Shown piece after piece: positions 24,526 to 37,009 of a stretch of DNA of 64,000 nt. Under the pieces are notes generated by a model. The model saw only the letters and a list, made by a program, of their open reading frames with translations. It did not search any database and was not told where the DNA came from. Numbering within the stretch: the first letter of the stretch is position 1; each line of letters opens with the position of its first letter. The stretch is from Siniperca chuatsi (Eukaryota; Chordata; Actinopteri; Centrarchiformes; Sinipercidae): assembly GCF_020085105.1 (NCBI RefSeq), contig NC_058052.1, forward strand, positions 8,541,733-8,605,732. Reading direction: 5' to 3'. A program made the position numbers and the translations under genes.

Positions 24526-26955
24526 CTGATGGGCAACACAAAAATACTCATTAACCTTTCAAATCACTCATCAACTGAGAAATGACATGTTATTATGCAG
24601 TTAAAATACATGTTGAGTTGCTTAGTAACAACCATCGCATGGTTCCCATTACTACATGAGAGACTATCTTAAATTAGAGATTGAAAGATTTGGTTACCTG
24701 TTGACACAGGTCTTGGTCGTGCCTTTTCAGTGCCAGTAGTGCTTGCTCGAATCCTGCTGCTGCCAAGATGGAGGCCTGTAGCCCGCGGAGGGTTGGGCTG
24801 GGTAGTGCTCTCATCAGCGGAACGCCGGCGGCATACATCAACTTGTGATGGAGGGGTAATGTGGGAATTAGCAGGGCTCATGGGAAGGAGAAGAAGGCTT
24901 GTCTGAGAGGATGACAGACACTCGCTGTACACAGAGGTGCAGGAGGTGGACAACGAGCAAGAGCCACCATCACTGAGCTCATAGAAACCTGGGGAGAGCA
25001 CGAACGATTATGCACATGAGCATTTTTCTCAGTATTTAACATGATGTGATGGTAGCTTGGGTGGATGTGTTATTACTTGATATAAAGTAAACAACCGTAG
25101 GGCTTTTTGCGCAAGTGTTTGCCTACCCACCTGAACTTGGCCTGCTGTCACTCTCCAGCTGCTCTGTGGAGGCCTTGCTCACATCCAGCTTCAGTTCACT
25201 GATCTGTTGGTCCAGCTGCTGCAAGTGAGTCTTCAGGCCTACGTCCTGTTTCCGAAGACGAGACTGTAAAACAGACACTTAACATTTTAGCCAACCCCCC
25301 AAAATATGTGCAGTACAACCTAAACAAAAGGGCAAGTCTAATTAGATTTTTTTCAGGAAAGGAGTGAGTTCAAGAATGGGAAGTTAAGCAATAAAGCTCC
25401 TCATGCACACACATGTATACAATTAAACAGAAATTCTTTGTACAGGTGTATGAACAGGAAAATTAAGCAGAGAAGTCAGGACAAAGGTTAGCAATGCTAG
25501 AATTTTATTAAGACGAGGTCCGTTGGTCAGATAAAAGATGCTCATATTGTACAGCCATCAGGAAAACAAAAGCGACTCAGCTGTGGCTGATGATTAACCC
25601 CAGCAGGACATGGGGGAGCATGGAAGAAGCAGTGGTGGGTAAGTCATTTCTCCCCCACAGCGAGGGCCTGGCCATTGTGTAAACTACTTGAGGAGGAGAG
25701 CTTGGGGGTTGGGTTGAAGGACTGTTTGCTTTGCAGTTAGGGCTGGGCATTTACTGTTACAGTTGTTCATAAAATGAGGGCTAGGGGTCATTGCCTGCAA
25801 AATGCACCATTTAATTAATGTTTCATTCTCTTTTAAGATGAAATTAGTTCAGTTGACTTCTATTTAAACTATAGCAGAAAAAGATGTTCTTGAAAAATGT
25901 TTCTGAACCATTAAGTCTATATGTAGCTGTTGGTGTTTTTTAAAGATGGGTTGTGGTGAGTCTGCAGTGGCTCCATTTGGCATGAATGTAAAACACAATT
26001 TTAACCTTATGTTGTCCGAGTAGCTTCAATGCATTTGCCCAGTTCTACTCAAAGTCAAGCATAGCACCTTAATCCCTGCACTTCCTGTAAACTGTTATAA
26101 CAGCAGCCTGCATGGAAAAAGCTTGTCATGGAAAACTCAACACAGCCAGTTGTCTCCAACACTCAGGGGCCTCTCATGCCAGAGACTCTCACTGAGTGTC
26201 ATTCACAACAAAATATCCACCTTAAAAAAACACATTTAAACCCCACACACACACACACACACACATTAATGGTTAATGATTGAGGTTTGCCCCCCTGCAG
26301 TCTACACATGCACTGCGTGCAAGCACATACACAACTCAAAGTCCTCTTGGTACTGCAGTGAACCTTGATTTATGACACCTACCCTACTTCCTACCCCCAG
26401 CTGAGAGCATTAAAGTGTGTCTGGTAATAATTGAAGATGGAATGCACATGAGCATCAGCTGACGGCAAGATAAAAACGGTCGACTTTATTCCAAGGACAA
26501 TGAAACTGTCCATTTTTTAAAAGTACATGTCAGCCCGGTGTTAGTCCCATGGTTATAAATAAGAATCCTAATAAAAGTACAAATATTATGGTGACACCAA
26601 ACTACCCCCTACACATAATGTCTCTACAGAGGTATGGTATTTTAATGATTCTGTTTAGTGGCTTTTGATTTAAATGACCTACCAGCTGTTGCTTCAAGGC
26701 TGTCAGGGTCGCCTCCAGCCGCTGTTCCTCAGCCCCCATCATCCTGGGACCCTCCGGGCCTACGTGGACAGAAGTGACCGGCTCCTCTCGGTCCACCCTC
26801 AGTGCCCAGCTCACCATGTCGCTCTGTCTGTCCTTCAGCAGATGCAGCTCCTGCAGCCCGGCCAGAGCAGCCTGCAGCCTTTCCCCGACTCTGCTGCGGT
26901 CTCCTCCGGCTGCAGCACTCATCATCCCCGCACAAGACGCCTTCCTGCTCAGCAT
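22640..26955 (-). CDS. dact2: Dapper homologue 2 (dishevelled-binding antagonist of beta-catenin 2), complete four-exon gene
   Basis: The coding exons are 26683-26955, 25131-25263, 24698-24988 and 22640-24525, with GT-AG introns and continuous phase, giving 860 aa and a TAG stop. Residues about 76-118 form the leucine-rich coiled coil used for Dapper dimerisation ([25 protein letters not shown]). Residues 137 onward carry the family signature [27 protein letters not shown] lies at about 227-237 and [15 protein letters not shown] at about 284-298. A serine/acidic stretch precedes a basic C-terminus ([11 protein letters not shown]) ending in MTLV, a class I PDZ ligand that binds the Dishevelled PDZ domain. 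Dact proteins are cytoplasmic adaptors modulating Wnt signalling; fish Dact2 is also implicated in Nodal/TGF-beta receptor turnover. The [13 protein letters not shown] block and C-terminus favour dact2 over dact1, and linkage to smoc2 agrees with 6q27 synteny. Confidence 0.93.
24698..24988 (-). CDS. dact2: dact2 coding exon 3
   Basis: The acceptor is CTCTCCCCAG and the donor is ACAG followed by GTAACC; length is 291 nt, with one split codon at each side. It encodes [20 protein letters not shown] and ends RPRPVST, both strongly conserved in Dapper proteins. The flanking introns are only 172 and 142 nt. Confidence 0.92.
25131..25263 (-). CDS. dact2: dact2 coding exon 2
   Basis: A 133-nt exon with acceptor CTGTTTTACAG and donor TTCAG followed by GTGGGT. 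It encodes [20 protein letters not shown], then ISELKLDV and ending SDSRPSS. This is the second half of the Dapper leucine-zipper coiled coil, starting in phase 0 directly after ALKQQL of exon 1. Confidence 0.92.
25264..26682 (-). other. dact2 intron 1
   Basis: This 1.4-kb intron is bounded by donor CAGCTG/GTAGGT and acceptor CTGTTTTACAG. It contains a (CA)11 run at 26244-26265. No exon-like frame was seen. Confidence 0.8.
26244..26265. repeat. (CA)11 microsatellite in dact2 intron 1
   Basis: An uninterrupted CA dinucleotide run of 22 bases. Confidence 0.9.
26683..26955 (-). CDS. dact2: dact2 coding exon 1
   Basis: The first in-frame ATG is at 26953-26955 ([10 protein letters not shown]...). 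The frame stays open a little upstream, but through a GTG rather than an ATG. A tandem ATG pair 10 and 11 codons later ([12 protein letters not shown], 26920-26925) is an alternative start and aligns about as well with the shorter N-termini of vertebrate DACT2. The exon continues with [18 protein letters not shown] and ends ALKQQL at the donor GTAGGT. An upstream ATG (26976-26978) opens a short uORF whose TGA overlaps the main ATG. Confidence 0.88.
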
Positions 26956-27200
26956 GCTGGAGAGCGGCGTCCGGGCATATCCAGACACAAAATGCTGTTA
27001 AAGAAACGTCGTCGTTCAGACCGCGCTCCTCGCAGGATAACCGCTGTGTTAGTTACTGTCTTGCTGCTGCTGTTGACCTGTTAGGTTTTTAAACTACCTG
27101 TTAGAATAAATCCTGAGCTCAGAGGAGAGACGGAGCTCCTCCCACAGACCAAATGGCCCTCCTTCCTATTGGCTGGCCGCTGGGTCCCAATGAACATCTG
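26956..27200 (-). promoter_or_regulatory. dact2: dact2 5'UTR and proximal promoter
   Basis: Going upstream from the ATG on the minus strand, the DNA remains GC/CpG-rich to about 27060. A TTTAAAAA word at 27086-27093 could serve as a weak TATA element. A CCAAT box (AGCCAAT on the minus strand) lies at 27168-27174. AT-rich intergenic sequence follows. The position of the transcription start is inferred, not seen. Confidence 0.45.
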
Positions 27201-27753
27201 GTACTAATCCTCCCCATTCAAGTCCTCAGTGGAGCTGCCCAGGCATGTACTAAGTTCATCTGCATAATACCACATGGCATAATGAGCATATTATTATGCT
27301 ATTTCCACTATTCTTTTGTTGTTGTTATTCTTTCCAGTAGTAGGCTTTCCAGAGATATGTGGGCAGTAAGCGGTTTCAGGGAATGTAAATGGGTAAGCAC
27401 TGAATGTCCTCTCATCATCATGAGACAACCAACCACCAAATCAAAAAAACAAAAACAAAAAACAAAAAACAAATGAATCACAGCTTTGAGGCAGGCAATC
27501 AACACATTTTGTACAAGGATTGAACTTGTAGCTATAGTTCTGTGTAAAACTCAAAGCTTTAAATCACGTTTACGTTTAATGGATCTGAAGCACATCAATC
27601 ACTTCTTCTGCCTCAGTATAACATAAATCCTCGATTTAAAACTACTACTAGAGAAAATCATTTAGTAGTAGTTTTTGCCTTGGAAACAGGGACTTGAAAG
27701 AGAAAACAGAGAAATTAGAAGGTCCTGGCAATGTAGACCAGTGATAGATGAAT

Positions 27754-27770
27754 GCCGCCCCCTTGTGGTA
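27754..27770 (-). promoter_or_regulatory. Candidate CTCF-type motif upstream of dact2
   Basis: On the minus strand the word CCACAAGGGGGCGGC is a near-perfect match to the CTCF core. It lies about 0.6 kb upstream of the proposed dact2 promoter. Confidence 0.45.
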
Positions 27771-29434
27771 GTAAAGAATACTACAGTTTGAGCCGCATGC
27801 AGTTACTTTCCTAGTCTGAGATGTCAGCTATCTCTAAATGATCATTAAATGCAAGTCTACACATAGAGAGAGTGGAATAAAATAGCCAGTCTAACATTAA
27901 CTTAGTGAGACCCAATCCAGAGACTCAACACAAAACTTAAAAAGGTGTTTCAGGACTTTTAAAATGAGGTAATAGACCAGTATTTCATTGTGGTATCAGA
28001 ACAAGAACCAACTGTCATAAATGTATCTCCCATATTCATATAATGTTATTATCTGACGTAGCTGAACATATTCCATGTGAGAGAAAGGTGGGAATTAGAG
28101 CTGAATATAATTATTGTGAAAAAAGATGTAGAAAGATTTATGTGGCTACCCACAAAGATATCAATAGCCATTCATGGAAAGAATCTGATTGGAAGTTGAA
28201 AATTATGTTAATAGTGTCAGCATTCGGTAAGGGCTCTTTAGCAGCTCTGTGCTGGTGAAAGTCGAATGATGGAAAATCATTCCCATTTTTTTCTGGGATT
28301 CTGGCAGAACTTAAAAGAGGAAGTGAAAAAATATGAATTTTGATATCCCACTTAATTCAATTTATTTTATATTCAGGGGGAATACCTGAAGATGTAAATG
28401 ACAGAGACCAAAGATATATCTTATGCATACTTTTAATGGTTGCTAGGGAACTATAATGGATGAAAGTGCACTGACAGAACCTAACACAAAAGATTCAAAG
28501 CCTGAAACTAGTCTACACAATGGAACATAACGACTGCAAATGAAAATGGAGACACTTTACAAAGATGAATTTCAGTGATATTGTGCTTGAGTGCCTGAAT
28601 AAAAGGACACTGACTGTGGTTAAGTTTGTTTGCAAGTACTTGTTAACTCTGTGTTCAATGTCAAGAATGTCAATGTCAACAGCTGTAGCTTAACTTTAAA
28701 GTAAATTGAGTAAAGAAATATGACATTTGTTTATTTATGTGCAGGACCTCGAGCTAGGAAAAGCAATATGATGAGGAAACAAAACAAGCTTAAATATTGT
28801 AGTAAAATGGAATCAGTGAAACTAGTTTGTTGTAGGTCTATGCTTTCTCATTTAGTCATTAACTACATGCCTTATGAAATCATTTCACTGGTCTCATTTG
28901 TTCATTATCTTATCTCTGTTGCTATTTTTTGGTTTAAATCCAAGTCCTCACAACAATATGACTCATAGGACAAGTATTACTCTTGTTTTCTTTAAACCTG
29001 AGCTGCAGTTCAGCTTGCTGAGACGAATGAAGCACTTGTTCTCATTGTCAATAATCTGATAACAAATAAATAAGGGAATGATTGAGCCCTCATCACAGGC
29101 CAAGGTAACATGAGGTAGGCTACAGACTATTCCCTTAGACTGCTGCTGTTCGCACTGTATCACAGGTGGGGAGATTCTTTCATGCTGATATCTGCAGTTA
29201 TCTTGAAGCCGCAGTTCAAAGGAAATACCAAAATACCAGGAGGGGTGTACACCTGTGTGAGTATCTCTCACACACACGGTCTGATCAAAGATAAGGTGAT
29301 TATAGTGTTTTTAATATGAAATCAACTAATTTTCGGTTCATATGTAGATGACATGCTGTTTGAATGGCATTTGGGCACTTAATTCACACTGACAACATGC
29401 AATTGTACAATGAATTTAAAAGCATCAACGTTAA

Positions 29435-29453
29435 GACACTAGAGGGCAGTGTC
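29435..29453 (+). promoter_or_regulatory. Candidate CTCF-type motif
   Basis: The word ACACTAGAGGGCAGTGTC fits the CTCF core (CACTAGAGGGCAG) on the plus strand, opposite to the motif at 27754. It is also partly palindromic (GACACT...AGTGTC), so a repeat-derived origin is possible. Confidence 0.4.
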
Positions 29454-32400
29454 ACACTACTTCTCAATCGTGTGAGATTAGTTTTATACTTTATATAGAT
29501 AGATATATCGTTGGTGGATAGTCTGTACATTTTATGGATGCTGCATATTTCTGTCACCTGGAAATATGAAATTAAATGACCCTGGGTGCAAAATGAAGCT
29601 GATTCATCCATTCACCACACAGTTGATCATGAAATTTACCGATTTATTTTGGAGATATGGAGCTAAATCGCTTGTTTACCCATCCCTGATTGCAAAAACA
29701 CATCCACATCACTTTGATGGTGCACTTTGGTAGGCCCCTCATCAAGATGCTCATATTATATTGTGAATCCCACTCCTCACAGGGATAGCGTCATGTCCTT
29801 GTAATGCTTCTGGCGTACAACACGGCATTGTGATGCCTGGATGTCCCTCTGCCCCCATCCCCTTCAAAGCACTTCCTTCAGGGTGACATCAGTTGGGGTG
29901 CTGCTCCAAAAGGTGCCCTCTTTTTAGCAATCAAGTGTGGGCTTTGTACTGGAGTGAGCAAGGCTCTCTTAACCTCACCCGCCCTGGCTTCTCCAAAACA
30001 AAACTTTTTACCTACCACTTTGCAAGGCAAAATCCAAACATCTTTGTCTCACTGGAGGTTTCTCTTTGTGTGGCTTCGCCTTTGTGTTCTGCATTTATCA
30101 GCAGATTTTCCATCCTCCCTCCCTTTTTCCCATCCACTTAAGAAATGATAAAGCAGCCAAATGTTGATAACAAAACAAAAGGGATCCCTTTTACTGTATC
30201 CATGATACTTTTTTAAATGCAGCTGCAGTGGAAAGCTTGTGATAAAGAGTTTGTACCTGCTCAGGTAGATTCAGACGGGAACAATGGAAGATGCTGCCAC
30301 AAACAGGATGCGTGGGATGGAAGTCAGAGGGGTAAACATGGGGTGTTGTCATATGTGGGACTGAGTGAGTGTCTGTGTGTATGTGTGAGAAGAAGAGCCG
30401 GGGAGTGAATCTGTTGTCAGCTGGAAAAAAACAACCTTTTCACATGTAGGCATTATGAGCTTATGACTTCAAAGGAGGAAAATCTGATATCATACATAAG
30501 ACACTCCGATGCCTGCTTAAAAAGAAGAAGGATTCCTATGATGGATGTTGTTGATTTTGAGCTATTTCCAGGGGCTTGTGTATTTTCACATTTCTTGTTG
30601 CGTGTCAAGGGATTCCCACGCAGGTTCCCTGATTGAAAATCCCTTTCCCAGGTATTCTGTCATCAACAAAGGCAAAGACAGGGAGTTTCAGAGATCAAAG
30701 TGGCCTCTTGTGTCTGACAACAGACCCTCCCTCGCTCCACCACTTCTGACCACTGCAGTAGTACTGCAACCTACAACACAATTAGCACACACTAGAATGA
30801 GTGTATGAATGAACCTCACGCACCGAAACCAACTTTTTGATGTTACCATGTGGCCACTCACCGGTTGATCGCTTAGATGTCTGCTTGTGAGTTACTGAGG
30901 GAGATTATGGAATTAGATTTTATTTCCAAATGAGTTTTATTGGCAATGAAATGCATCTGTTCTTTATCTGCAGCTTCTTAAATAGATATATCCTTTTAAA
31001 AGAAACTCTTCCAGTGAATTTCATGTTTTGAAACCTTAGACTTATTTTTAATGCCCCAAGTGATTTCCAATCTAAAAAGCTCCAACTCTATTTTACCCAT
31101 GAGACATGTCAGGGATTACAGTAGGCTGGTTGGGAAGTCCTTGGTCTTAAAGTCCTGAAACAGAAAGCAGAATTCATATTTGTTGTTCCAAATTGTTTTG
31201 AACACTTCCAACCCATACTCAAAGTTGCATCCAAGAAACATAACCCGTCACTGCTTTTGACTGCTTTAGTGGATTTGTGCATAACAGTTCCCAGGGTTTT
31301 TACAAGGTATTTGAGATATGTTCTGCTTTATAACTGGTAGCGCCTACAGTTACTGTCAAACCTACTTGAGAGCAAAAGCTCAGACAGTCACTGCACAATC
31401 CACCATGTCAGTTTCCAATTCATTGTCAGTGGAGCAGCTCCAGGATTTATCTCCTGATGAAATCCCAGATTAGAGGCTTGTTTCTGTGGGCTTTAGCTTT
31501 GATTGAGAGTTGTTCATGCCAAAAAATGTTGAATGAACTGTCGAATGTTGTCGGAATTCTCTTTAAGGTTACTTTACTTAATCCAACAGGGATATTTGAT
31601 CAGATAATACAGTGGGATATTCATTCAACCAGCCATAAAATTGGTTCCTTCAGGTATACCAGTCAGATTGTGAGAATCTTATAATGTACTCATGAGGATA
31701 TGTGACCCATTTGATCATTTTTGAAGGTACAAAAAGGGCTTTTGACCAGCATTTTTGATACCAGACTGTTTTGTGGGCACGTGGAGGCCTGTCCCCAGTG
31801 GTGGACCAGATCAGCCATATCTCTCTCTATCATCTTGTCCACCATGTGCTGAACTACCTCTTCAGACTTTCAGTTGATTTGCACTCAGAGTGCAGCACCC
31901 CTGCACATGAGAGAGAGCTTTATGCTGTACGCTCGCAAAATTATCTCCTCATCAAATTTTATTTGAGCTGAACAAATTTTTGTTTATTCAGCAAGTGAAG
32001 GAGACTGGCTTCCATGCTGTACTCCTGCAAATCATAAAGACATCCGTCTAAATTAACTGATTTACCATTGCCTTACCTATGAATGCAGTGTGCTGCTTTC
32101 AGCCAAGTTCCCATCGAGAATTTAAAGCAGTAGATGGTCTATACCTCTTGTGTGACAAGCTGGGGGAGCTGTTTGGAAAATTTCTTTTTCCCTCCGTGTA
32201 ACCTCAAGGGGATTTGTCAAGGGGCACAGTGTGCCACGCACAATTGCCGTGAATGTGATGTGAAGTTTTTATCATATTTATGTGTTTACACCTGCTTCAC
32301 CCACAAGTATTTTATAGCAGTTGGAGATGACTTATGTGTGTACAGTATGTGTGTCTGTTTGGGCTTCAGAAGGAGAAAAACAGTATTAACTAGACATAAG

Positions 32401-33086
32401 TCTGAAAGACATCATTTACCTGGGGAGGGCTACATTTCAGGCATGGATGTAAAAGTGTCAAAGTCCATACAAGAGAGACTTATCATGGTGAGTCTCAAAT
32501 GGCCCTGTACCTTTTCATAGGCAGGGAGACACACGTCTGAGCTGTGTAAGACTTGGACATTGTAGCTACCCGGTCTGCAGAGCCCTGGAGACCCACGCTA
32601 CTTTTGCTGAGTAAGGACTGAACTGAATTCCACATCTGTCAATAAAAGGAACTAGGACTATTACTCCAGTGTTAATCAGATTTAATTGATGAAATAGTTT
32701 TAGACTGACCACACAATATCAGTCTGTTGTGGTTTGCTAGCTGTCATCTCAAACAACTGTCTGCTCTGTTCTGCTATTGGGGCAGAAACAGAGCAGACAG
32801 TTGTTTCTTTTATACACAGTTTATTATTGCAGCTTCAAAGGTGGCACTTTACTTTTGGACAACAGAGTTGAGCAACAGTCTCAGCATTTGCACAAAGAAC
32901 ACTCTGAAGGGAACTGGCATTTCTTCTTTTGGTCAAAGATGTTCATTGTGCTACAGTGGCTGAGTCAGCAAATTTTGGGGTAACACAACTGTGGTTCAAT
33001 GGAGCTGCCCAAGGAGATGGTTTGTGAAATTGTGCATAAAGAACTGTAGTTCTGCAGATTGGATTGTTTCTGTTTTTAGCCACTCT

Positions 33087-33515
33087 AGCTGTGTGGCTCT
33101 AGGGATGGCAGTCCACTACTTTGGTCCAGTCAAAAATGTCTCAACAACTATTAAAAAGACTGATATGAAATTTGGTACAGGCATTCATGTTCCCCTCAGG
33201 ATGATATGTAATAACTGATCCATTAACTTTTCCTCTGGTGCAAATCATCAGGTCAAAATGGAATCTGGCCAATATCGTGGTTTATGATCAAACAATCTGC
33301 ATAACCAATGACATTCCCAACAGCCTCAGCTGTTAGTTATAATTAGAAAATGTTAGCATGCTAACACACTAAACTAAGATGGTAAACACGGTAAACATTA
33401 TACCTGCTAAACATCAGCATGTTAGCATTGTCATTGAGAGCATGTTAGGATGCTGACCTTAGCATTTAGCTACAAATAGCCTCATGGAGCTAGCATGGCT
33501 GTGAACTATTTGTCT
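33087..33515 (-). mobile_element. Teleost interspersed repeat, family A copy 3
   Basis: In inverted orientation it shows GGGATGGCAGTCCAC, TCAACAACTATTAAAAAG, ATGAAATTTGGTACAG, ATTCATGTTCCCCTCAGGAT, ACTTTTCCTCTGGTGC, then clustered AGCATGCTAACA words and GGAGCTAGCATGGCTGTG. Both ends with GCTAGCATGGCT-like terminal words are approximately present. Confidence 0.65.
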
Positions 33516-35180
33516 TGTTTACCACACCTTCCTGAACTTTCACCAGCCTCACCTCAGTGTTTCTAGGCACTTGTTTGCCCATTGACAAGAAATGTATGAC
33601 TTACAAACACTGTCATGTCTTTTCTGAAATGAATTGCTGAAAATGTTATCAGACATAGCCATGTACAGTGTTTACCTCAAATGTTCTTGTATGTATTTCA
33701 CACAATTTGTAGTTTATTTTGTTTATCTTTGCATATCCACGCCCCATGCTCTATTGAATCTGCGTTCTTTGCTTGCGATGTCTGTGTTTCTTGTTTTATG
33801 TATGTTTGCAAGTAAGTTATGTATATTGTATTATTGTATTTGTATGAAAACAAACCAAATGATAAGACAAATGATATGTTGATACTCTGCCATAACAGAA
33901 CTGAACTGAGCCTTTTAAAGGCAAAAGTGTAAAGGAAAGAATTTTAAATAAACAGTCCCTTATCCACCTTCTCTCTCACGCACAAACTGATGCGCACGTA
34001 GAGAGGAAGTCTCTTGTCCAACCCAGCATCTGTGAACACCACGCAGTGAAGAGAAGCTCTGCTGTCATAGAGAGCTACAACACAATGTCAGTTGTTGTTT
34101 CCTTTGTCCTGTGTGCACTGTTTATGTATGTTTATCAAGATGGTGGCAGAGACATAAAAGCCTGGTTTGGCTGCAACAACTAAATCTCATATCCTTCTTT
34201 AGAAGGGCAGCTCTTTTGACAGAGCAAGTTTTTTCTTGTGCACAGGAACACCAGCAGACGTGGCTTTAGACGTCCACTAAGCTATCACAATGCAGTTGCA
34301 ACACAAAGTCAGACTCAGGAGAACCAAATTCTCTTGTCCAAACGTCCCTCATGTCTGATCAGCATCTGATTCTGGCATCAAATCTTCAAGATGAGTTGGT
34401 GCTGAGATATTTAGCCTTGAGGTTTGGGTTCATAGGAATATGACCACAGGCTATACAATTTTGAAATGCTGCAGCCGCTGTCTCCACGCAGGTGTGCAAT
34501 TTTAAGAGGCCTCTTTATTTGCAGAATCATCTGAAGTTTTTCCACCTGTGGGGAGTGTGACAGAATCGCCCGTCCCCTCAGGGTGGCATTACAATCCGTC
34601 TGTCCACACAGAATTGTTATTCATCAAATGTGCACACAACTGCCCCACTCCCCTTGTTCAGAAATAGAAAAAGGTGAGGTCTTGCTTCAGCTGTCTGCTT
34701 CCAAGACATAAGAGCATTGTGGCTGAACACTGATGACAACTCAGTCTGCAGTGTGGTTTGTGACCACCACCCCCAACCCCCATCCGTCAACCCAAACCAA
34801 AACAACCTGCAGCTCAACAGGAAAACACCAGACTCAGGTGATCTTGTGCCCCTCAGACAAGCAGAATCCCCAGTGTGCGCCTGGGTGTGAGCAAATTACA
34901 CTTGATAGGTTGACGAACTGAGGCTCATATCAGTGTAAGCCGGTCCAATCAAAATAATACATCAGAGCACATTAATTTGTATTCGAGAGGAGATCAAATG
35001 TAAGACCCCAGGCTGACCCCTGAACACTTGCTCCTGAACCCATCACCCCTCCTCTGGTGTGCTAATCCTCCTGAAGCCCTCCATGGGAGCGCATGTGGCC
35101 TAGAGGAGATGGACCGGAGGAGGATGAGGCTGACAGCACCAACACAGCTGGCCTGTAGAGCCGTGAGCTGGGACTGGAAG

Positions 35181-35223
35181 CCTCCTCCCTCCCTCCCTCC
35201 CTCCCTCCCTCCCTCCCTCCCCC
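35181..35223. repeat. (CCCT)n tetranucleotide tract with G-quadruplex potential on the minus strand
   Basis: About nine consecutive CCCT units. On the minus strand this is a GGGA repeat with many G3 runs separated by single bases, an ideal G-quadruplex pattern. Confidence 0.9.
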
Positions 35224-37009
35224 ACGTTCGCAGATGTGATGGTCCCTGATGAGGAGGAAAACCCACTTGTTCAGCCCCATGCCCACCATGTGCTTGCCCC
35301 TTCAGAAACCACACTCTATGGTGAACATTGTGTGCTGGCCAGTGATCTGATAGCTATGAGAGGCGTACGTGAGTGTGTTTCATTAGACACAGGACCACAC
35401 AAGACTGTTGTTGGGTATTTCCATAAACATTTGAAATAAAAGGCTACATCTATCAAAAGCACCAGATTAAAGTTTGAATTTGCACAAACAAAGACTCGGG
35501 GGCCGCTTTCCCAGAGCCATCATAGAGCAAAAGTCCTCTGAAAATTTTTACTTTTGTTTTTGAGGTGTTTCCCCACAACCTTTGCAACTTGAGTGTCATT
35601 AAAATTATGAGCAGACATTTACGGGGGCCCATACAGGGAAGACAGGATCACTCTTGAGCATTTGCTTTCCCAAGACTTTTATTTTATTGTATTTTTATCT
35701 CAGAAGCCAACTCCCAAACATCAAATCAGCAAGTTTATCTGTCATTTAAGGTACAATGAATCTGGCAAACAGAGCCCGGCACAATAAGAGAAACAATTGC
35801 TAAGAATCTCTCCCTGAGGAGGAGCAATTATCTTTCCCTCCTATTAGGGAGTGAGTGAGGATTAGGAGTGTTTGTAACAAGATAATGTGCAGCAAATGTT
35901 TGCAAATTCCTCTACATCACTCCTCACATATTTGAAGAATGAAAGCTCTAAACTGTACTTGCAGACTGTTAAATTCTTGTTTTATTGAATGATATTCTCC
36001 TTTGACCAGGACATGACACCTTATATGGAGGGAGCCAAAGGTCAAGCTGCGAACACATGGAGCCATTTAAAAAAATGTCAGAGAATGGTTGGTGGAGGCT
36101 GTGGGAAAGTTTTATCTGTTGGATGTCTTAAATCCTCTACCCTGCTTAACCTTTCTGCGCTGAAGGTTCAACTTGCATTATGTTTATGGAAGTTAAACAA
36201 AAAATTAAGGCCATTCCACTGTGGCAGGTGGACATGAGAGATACTGGTTGATGTCATGTGCAGGGGTGGTAAGAGGTCTCTACTGCCTTTATTGGTCATA
36301 TATTTCTTGTGACAAGGCCTACAAAGCACTTATGTAAATCCTCCCAGTATCACATATCAGGGCAGGTATTTGAGAAGGTACAGCCAGACGACTATTCAAA
36401 TCAGTGTCCCAGCTCTGAATTAATTTATCGCTGTGTTTGGATGGCAAATAGATTTTGATGGAGTGGCTGATAGCACAGACGTGTTTCTAGACACGACAGA
36501 GTGGTGAGTTTCCCAGCTGCTTGAGCCAAGAGCTGAGACGCATGATTAAAAAGGGAAATTTTGGGGTGAAATAAAAAACTCCATCCCTGACATTTTCTTG
36601 TGGTGAAAAAGTTGTGAACTACAGGGGAGAGGCAGGGGCCAAGGCCCCATAATATAGCCCTTCTCTCCAAGGCCAGGTCTGACGCAGGGAGCCCGACGCT
36701 CCACGGGTTGGGACAGAGCAGGTCTGTGTGGTGAGCCAACCATAGAAACTCTGTCACCTCTCTGCGCCGCATGGAAACCCCTGTGAACTGTCGCTAACAG
36801 CGTCCCACAACAGCCACATGTTGACTCTGTTAATTTGTGAAGCCTTACCTGCATTTTGTTTCACACATAAAGATGTTTGCAGACTATAACTGCCCCTGAT
36901 TTAAGAAACTGTTGGTCAGCCAAAAGTCACATGTTCATGACTAATTGATTAAAGAATTAATTTAATTAACAAATCTGTAGAACATATTTTCAAATATGAA
37001 GGTGGCGCT

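Noticed and set aside
26956..26988. Extending dact2 upstream to residues MSGYART
   Set aside because: The first codon of that extension is GTG, not ATG. A near-cognate start is not warranted when an in-frame ATG follows.
26674..27092. Overlapping plus-strand open frames across dact2 exon 1
   Set aside because: These are shadows of GC-rich exon 1 and its 5'UTR, with no similarity to known proteins.
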